DNA of 17,485 nt, from contig UQQN01000048.1 of NCBI GenBank assembly GCA_900543155.1, forward strand, positions 1 through 17,485, given 5' to 3'. The stretch comes from an uncultured Prevotella sp. Its GTDB lineage: Bacteria; Bacteroidota; Bacteroidia; Bacteroidales; Bacteroidaceae. The stretch's first letter is position 1. Each line of letters opens with the position of its first letter. Positions 14,266 through 17,485 of this stretch are shown piece after piece. The notes under the pieces are model-generated. The model did not search any database and was not told the DNA's origin. It saw nothing but the letters and a program-made list of their open reading frames with translations. The position numbers and the translations under genes are program-made.

Positions 14266-14952
14266 TTAAAAATCCTCGCCTTCAACAAAGGGACCCTTAT
14301 ATTCCTTCTTTGCCTTTACTTGCGGAGCTTTCTTTGCAGGCTTTGCTTCTTCTGCACCCTCTGCTACATTTTCAGTGGCACTTTCAGTCTTTTTGGGAGC
14401 CCCAGTCTTTTTAGGTGCTATAAAAAGAATCATGCGCTTACCTTCGAGCACAGGCATTTGTTCAACCTTGCCATATTCTTCCAAGTCATTGGCAAAACGA
14501 AGCAAAAGCACTTCACCTTGCTCTTTGAAGAGGATTGAACGACCACGGAAGAACACATAAGCCTTAACCTTGTCACCTTCAGAAAGGAATTCTTTGGCAT
14601 GCTTAAGTTTAAAGTTGTAGTCGTGCTCATCAGTTTGCGGTCCGAAACGAATTTCCTTCACTTCGATTTTAACCTGCTTAGCCTTCAATTCCTTTTGACG
14701 CTTCTTTTGCTGATAAAGGAACTTAGAGTAGTTAATGAGGCGACATACGGGTGGCACAGCATTGGGTGAGATTTCCACGAGATCAACCTCTTTTTGCTGT
14801 GCAAGCTGAATGGCCTGACGCGTAGGCATTACTTCTGACTCTACATCGTCACCCACGATGCGCACTTCGCGACAACGAATTTGTTCGTTGATGCGGTGCT
14901 GCGGTTTATTATTATTGCGGTCGCGGCGATTATTCTTCTGCGGTGCTGGCAT
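14266..14952 (-). CDS. infC: Translation initiation factor IF-3
   Basis: A 228-residue IF-3, which binds the 30S subunit, blocks early 50S joining and checks start-codon pairing. The N-domain (about 20-90) includes INEQIRCREVRIVG and the linker region PPVCRLINYSKFLYQQKKR. The C-domain (about 95-180) includes VKEIRFGPQTDEHDYNFKLK and KVKAYVFFRGR. Beyond about residue 182 is an extra tail of some 45 residues, rich in Lys, Ala, Glu and Pro and probably disordered; E. coli IF-3 is 180 residues and lacks it. The start is ATG, with an in-frame TAA two codons upstream, so the rare AUU start used for autoregulation in E. coli is not used here. It has its own promoter after the thrS terminator. Confidence 0.96.
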   Translation of the reverse strand: MPAPQKNNRRDRNNNKPQHRINEQIRCREVRIVGDDVESEVMPTRQAIQLAQQKEVDLVEISPNAVPPVCRLINYSKFLYQQKKRQKELKAKQVKIEVKEIRFGPQTDEHDYNFKLKHAKEFLSEGDKVKAYVFFRGRSILFKEQGEVLLLRFANDLEEYGKVEQMPVLEGKRMILFIAPKKTGAPKKTESATENVAEGAEEAKPAKKAPQVKAKKEYKGPFVEGEDF

Positions 14953-15068
14953 TAATTAGCTTTTTATGAGTGTAAGTTTACGAGTTTTACAAGTCTTGAA
15001 CAACCCTAATGTATGGCATATTCCCTTGCATCTCTTTAACTTTTGATTTTATTGATTTTTAATCGGCT

Positions 15069-15100
15069 GCAAATTTACGCCTTCTTTTTTGAATATCAAA
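15069..15100 (-). promoter_or_regulatory. infC-rpmI-rplT promoter
   Basis: On the minus strand TTTG (15100 to 15097) is followed after 19 nt by TAAATTTGC (15077 to 15069), a full match to the Bacteroidetes pattern. Transcription should start near 15063, leaving a leader of about 110 nt before the infC ATG. Confidence 0.7.
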
Positions 15101-15165
15101 GGCTTAAACGCTTTTTTTACGTTTTTCTTTTACAAACAGTTCCTTTTTACACGTTATAAACCCAC

Positions 15166-15207
15166 AAAAAATGCCGTCTAAACGCTTTTGCAAACACTTA
15201 GACGGCA
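15166..15207 (-). terminator. thrS terminator
   Basis: TGCCGTCTAA (15172-15181) pairs perfectly with TTAGACGGCA (15198-15207) around a 16-nt loop. In minus-strand order the stem is followed by T6 (A6 at 15166-15171). It lies 25 nt after the thrS stop and separates thrS from infC transcription. Confidence 0.88.
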
Positions 15208-15231
15208 ATTTTATAATAATAGAAATCTATT

Positions 15232-17175
15232 TTAGAAATTCTCAGTCATTTCAGCTACTTCATCGTTAATCTTCTTAGCGAAGTCAGCAACTGAGAGTAC
15301 ACCTTGGTCACCCTCACCCTGCTTACGCACAGCTACAGTACCATTGGCAGCTTCCTTCTCACCCACAACGAGCAAGTAAGGCACGTGCTTCATTTCGTTG
15401 TCACGAATCTTACGACCAATCTTTTCAGAGCGATCATCCACATAAGCACGTACATCCTGTGCATTGAGTTCCTCGCAAACCTTCTGTGCATAGTCATTGA
15501 ACTTGTCTGAGATAGGCAAGATAGCCACCTGGTCGGGAGTCAACCACAAGGGGAAGTGACCCGCTGTGTGCTCAATAAGCACTGCCACAAAGCGTTCCAT
15601 AGAACCGAAGGGAGCACGGTGAATCATTACAGGACGATGCTTTTGGTTATCGGCACCTGTATATTCGAGTTCAAAGCGTTCGGGCAAGTTATAGTCTACC
15701 TGAATAGTACCCAACTGCCAACGACGTCCAAGTGCATCTTTCACCATAAAGTCGAGTTTAGGACCATAGAACGCAGCTTCGCCATATTCAATATGTGCAG
15801 GTAATCCCTTCTCCTCGCAAGCCTCAATAATAGCTTGTTCTGCACGTTCCCAATTCTCTTCAGAACCAATGTACTTGTCGCGTTTTACCTTATCGCGGAG
15901 TGAAATCTGAGCTTCGAACTTATCAAACTTCAATGCCTTGAAGATGATCATAATGATATCCATTACACGAAGGAATTCATCCTTTACCTGTTCTGGAGCA
16001 CAGAAGATGTGAGCATCATCTTGAGTAAAGCCACGCACACGAGTCAATCCGTGAAGTTCACCACTCTGTTCGTAACGATAAACAGTACCAAATTCTGCAC
16101 AACGGAAGGGGAGTTCTTTATAAGAACGGGGTTTCCATGCAAAGATAGCACAGTGGTGGGGGCAGTTCATTGGTTTAAGCATATACTCTTCGCCCTCTTC
16201 AGGAGTGTGGATAGGTTGGAACGAGTCCTTACCATATTTAGCATAGTGTCCTGAAGTAACGTAAAGATTCTTCGAACCAATGTGCGGTGTCATTACCTGC
16301 TGATAGCCATAACGCTTCTGAATTTTCTTCAAGAAATCTTCCAAACGGAGACGGAGTGCAGTACCCTTAGGCAACCACATAGGCAAGCCCTTACCTACGA
16401 GGTCAGAGAACATAAAGAGCTCCATTTCCTTACCTATTTTGCGGTGATCGCGACGCTTAGCCTCTTCAAGCATCTGCAAATATTCATCGAGCAATTTCTT
16501 CTTGGGGAAGCTAATACCATATACACGAGTCATCATGGGGCGCTTCTCATCACCACGCCAATAAGCCGAGCTTACAGCAGTTACCTTCACAGCTTTAATG
16601 GGAGCTGTTGAAAGCAAATGCGGACCACGACAAAGGTCTGTATAATCGCCTTGTGTATAAGTAGTGATGTTGCCATCTTCGAGTTCTTCAATGAGCTCGT
16701 TCTTATAAGTCTGACCACGTTCTGCAAAGAACTTCAGGGCGTCTTCCTTTGAGATATCCTTGCGTACAAGAGCTTCTTTCTTTTGTGCAAGCTCTTGCAT
16801 TTTCTTTTCAATTTTCGGAAAATCGCTTTCGCCAATAACCACACCTTCGGGAGGCATTACATCATAATAGAAGCCATTTTCAATAGCAGGACCAATACCA
16901 AACTGAGTGCCTGGCCAAAGTTGTTGCATTGCTTCTGCCATAAGGTGAGCAGAGGTGTGCCAAAAAGCATGTTTACCCTCAGCGTCATCCCATTTATAAA
17001 GGTTTATCGTAGCATCTTCATTGATAGGACGGTTCAACTCAACAGTTTCACCGTTCACACCACAAGCTATAACGTCTTGTGCCAAACGCTGAGAGATGCT
17101 TTCAGCTATTTCAAGACCAGTAACACCATTTTCGTACTCGCGCACTGATCCATCAGGAAAAGTTATTTTTACCAT
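15232..17175 (-). CDS. thrS: Threonyl-tRNA synthetase
   Basis: A full-length class II enzyme of 647 residues that charges tRNA-Thr. Domains in order: TGS (about 1-62), the editing domain with HTSAH (His73, His77) and the CRGPH motif (Cys182, His186) for clearing Ser-tRNA, the catalytic core (about 245-535) and the anticodon-binding domain (about 540-640). The catalytic zinc ligands are present: Cys338 in MNCPHH, His389 in QDDAHIF, and the His of MIHRAPFG near 515. Motif 2 is EFGTVYRYEQSG and motif 3 includes GSMERF. The ATG at 17175 follows a leader of about 24 nt from the nearest promoter. It lies upstream of infC, a common order, but is separated from it by a terminator. Upstream is an array of promoter-bearing repeats. 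I see no T-box. Confidence 0.98.
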   Translation of the reverse strand: MVKITFPDGSVREYENGVTGLEIAESISQRLAQDVIACGVNGETVELNRPINEDATINLYKWDDAEGKHAFWHTSAHLMAEAMQQLWPGTQFGIGPAIENGFYYDVMPPEGVVIGESDFPKIEKKMQELAQKKEALVRKDISKEDALKFFAERGQTYKNELIEELEDGNITTYTQGDYTDLCRGPHLLSTAPIKAVKVTAVSSAYWRGDEKRPMMTRVYGISFPKKKLLDEYLQMLEEAKRRDHRKIGKEMELFMFSDLVGKGLPMWLPKGTALRLRLEDFLKKIQKRYGYQQVMTPHIGSKNLYVTSGHYAKYGKDSFQPIHTPEEGEEYMLKPMNCPHHCAIFAWKPRSYKELPFRCAEFGTVYRYEQSGELHGLTRVRGFTQDDAHIFCAPEQVKDEFLRVMDIIMIIFKALKFDKFEAQISLRDKVKRDKYIGSEENWERAEQAIIEACEEKGLPAHIEYGEAAFYGPKLDFMVKDALGRRWQLGTIQVDYNLPERFELEYTGADNQKHRPVMIHRAPFGSMERFVAVLIEHTAGHFPLWLTPDQVAILPISDKFNDYAQKVCEELNAQDVRAYVDDRSEKIGRKIRDNEMKHVPYLLVVGEKEAANGTVAVRKQGEGDQGVLSVADFAKKINDEVAEMTENF

Positions 17176-17206
17176 GACAAATTGGTTTTATTTTCTAAAT
17201 TGCGGA

Positions 17207-17237
17207 CAAAGTTAGTGCAAACCGAGCACAATACAAA
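17207..17237 (-). promoter_or_regulatory. thrS-proximal promoter
   Basis: On the minus strand TTTG (17237 to 17234) is followed after 19 nt by TAACTTTG (17214 to 17207), a full match to the Bacteroidetes pattern. Transcription should start near 17200, about 24 nt before the thrS ATG. The same element recurs in each upstream repeat. Confidence 0.75.
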
Positions 17238-17485
17238 ATAAAAAGACAAAGGATTTTTATTTTTATTGTTGAGGTACAGCCTAATTTCGTGAAACAAAAT
17301 TAGTGCAAACCGAGCTCAATACAATATAAAAAGACAAAGGATTTTTATTTTTATTGTCGAGGTGCAGCCTAACTTGGTAAAACAAAGTTAGTGTAAACCG
17401 AGCTCAATACAATATAAAAAGACAAAGGATTTTTATTGTCGAGGTGCAGCCTAACTTGGTAAAACAAAGTTAGTGTAAACCGAGC
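17207..17485 (-). repeat. Tandem repeat array with a promoter in each unit
   Basis: Three full units of about 88, 88 and 82 bp (starting at 17207, 17295 and 17383) and a fourth starting at 17465 run off the right edge. Each has a minus-strand -7 box (TAACTTTG or TAATTTTG) and, where complete, a TTG/TTTG exactly 19 nt upstream. Each also has an AT-rich hairpin around an invariant loop, GACAAAGGA, and a GAGGTRCAGCC block. A palindrome overlaps the -7 box: CTAATTT/AAATTAG in one unit (17281-17303) and CTAACTT/AAGTTAG in the next two (17369-17391, 17451-17473), a paired change. The last full unit lacks 6 nt in its AT-rich part. This fills the gap upstream of thrS. Confidence 0.85.

Noticed and set aside
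15208..15231. thrS-infC-rpmI-rplT as one operon
   Set aside because: A strong terminator at 15166-15207 and a consensus promoter at 15069-15100 separate thrS from the rest, though some read-through is possible.
16783..17148. 121-codon frame opposite the thrS N-terminus
   Set aside because: It is antisense to a conserved synthetase, with no family features.
17207..17485. CRISPR array reading of the right-edge repeats
   Set aside because: Units are 82-88 bp and similar along their whole length, with no unique spacers and no cas genes; they contain promoters instead.

Overview
The window looks like chromosomal DNA of a Bacteroidetes bacterium, most likely order Bacteroidales and perhaps close to Prevotella. 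Four things point there. The promoters fit the Bacteroidetes pattern of a -7 box TAnnTTTG with a TTTG/TTG about 19-20 nt upstream. Start codons generally lack Shine-Dalgarno sequences and are preceded by A-rich leaders. MurF and alanine racemase are fused in one polypeptide, and there is a Bacteroidetes-type outer-membrane beta-barrel protein with a plug domain. The genus is inferred, not shown.

Layout. Positions 1-348 hold no confident gene, only a possible gene tail entering from the left edge and a hairpin repeat. A minus-strand accessory block follows: a membrane acyltransferase (349-1278) carrying a run of eight G, and a higBA-type toxin-antitoxin pair (1331-2012) with a palindrome at its promoter. 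A 570-nt gap holds several inverted repeats and a promoter. It leads into plus-strand murF-alr (2583-5054), which ends at a strong terminator shared with the convergent NhaC-type antiporter (5253-6695, minus). The plus-strand pair ravA-viaA (6951-10002), overlapping by 8 nt, encodes a MoxR AAA+ ATPase and its VWA-domain partner. Next, on the minus strand, come a membrane-anchored winged-helix regulator (12339-13034) and, downstream of it, an outer-membrane beta-barrel protein (10191-12236). The right third is the conserved translation block, all minus: thrS (15232-17175), then infC, rpmI and rplT (14952 down to 13376), closed by a terminator at 13306-13340. A terminator and a new promoter separate thrS from infC. 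The right edge is an array of roughly 82-88 bp tandem repeats, each carrying a promoter pointing into thrS.

How the parts fit. murF-alr makes D-alanine and adds D-Ala-D-Ala to the cell-wall precursor. RavA and ViaA form a chaperone-like ATPase pair. The most striking regulatory logic is at 12237-13149. The regulator combines a periplasmic sensor segment with an OmpR/PhoB-type DNA-binding domain. The promoter of the adjacent barrel gene carries three TGTCA repeats at exactly 11-bp spacing just upstream of its -33 element, the same geometry as a Pho box. This suggests a compact membrane-to-promoter one-component system controlling one outer-membrane protein. Other signals worth attention are the G8 tract in the acyltransferase, where either single-base slip removes the last membrane helix; the tandem promoter repeats before thrS, whose palindrome shows a compensatory change; and three dispersed hairpins sharing a GCGCCA stem base.
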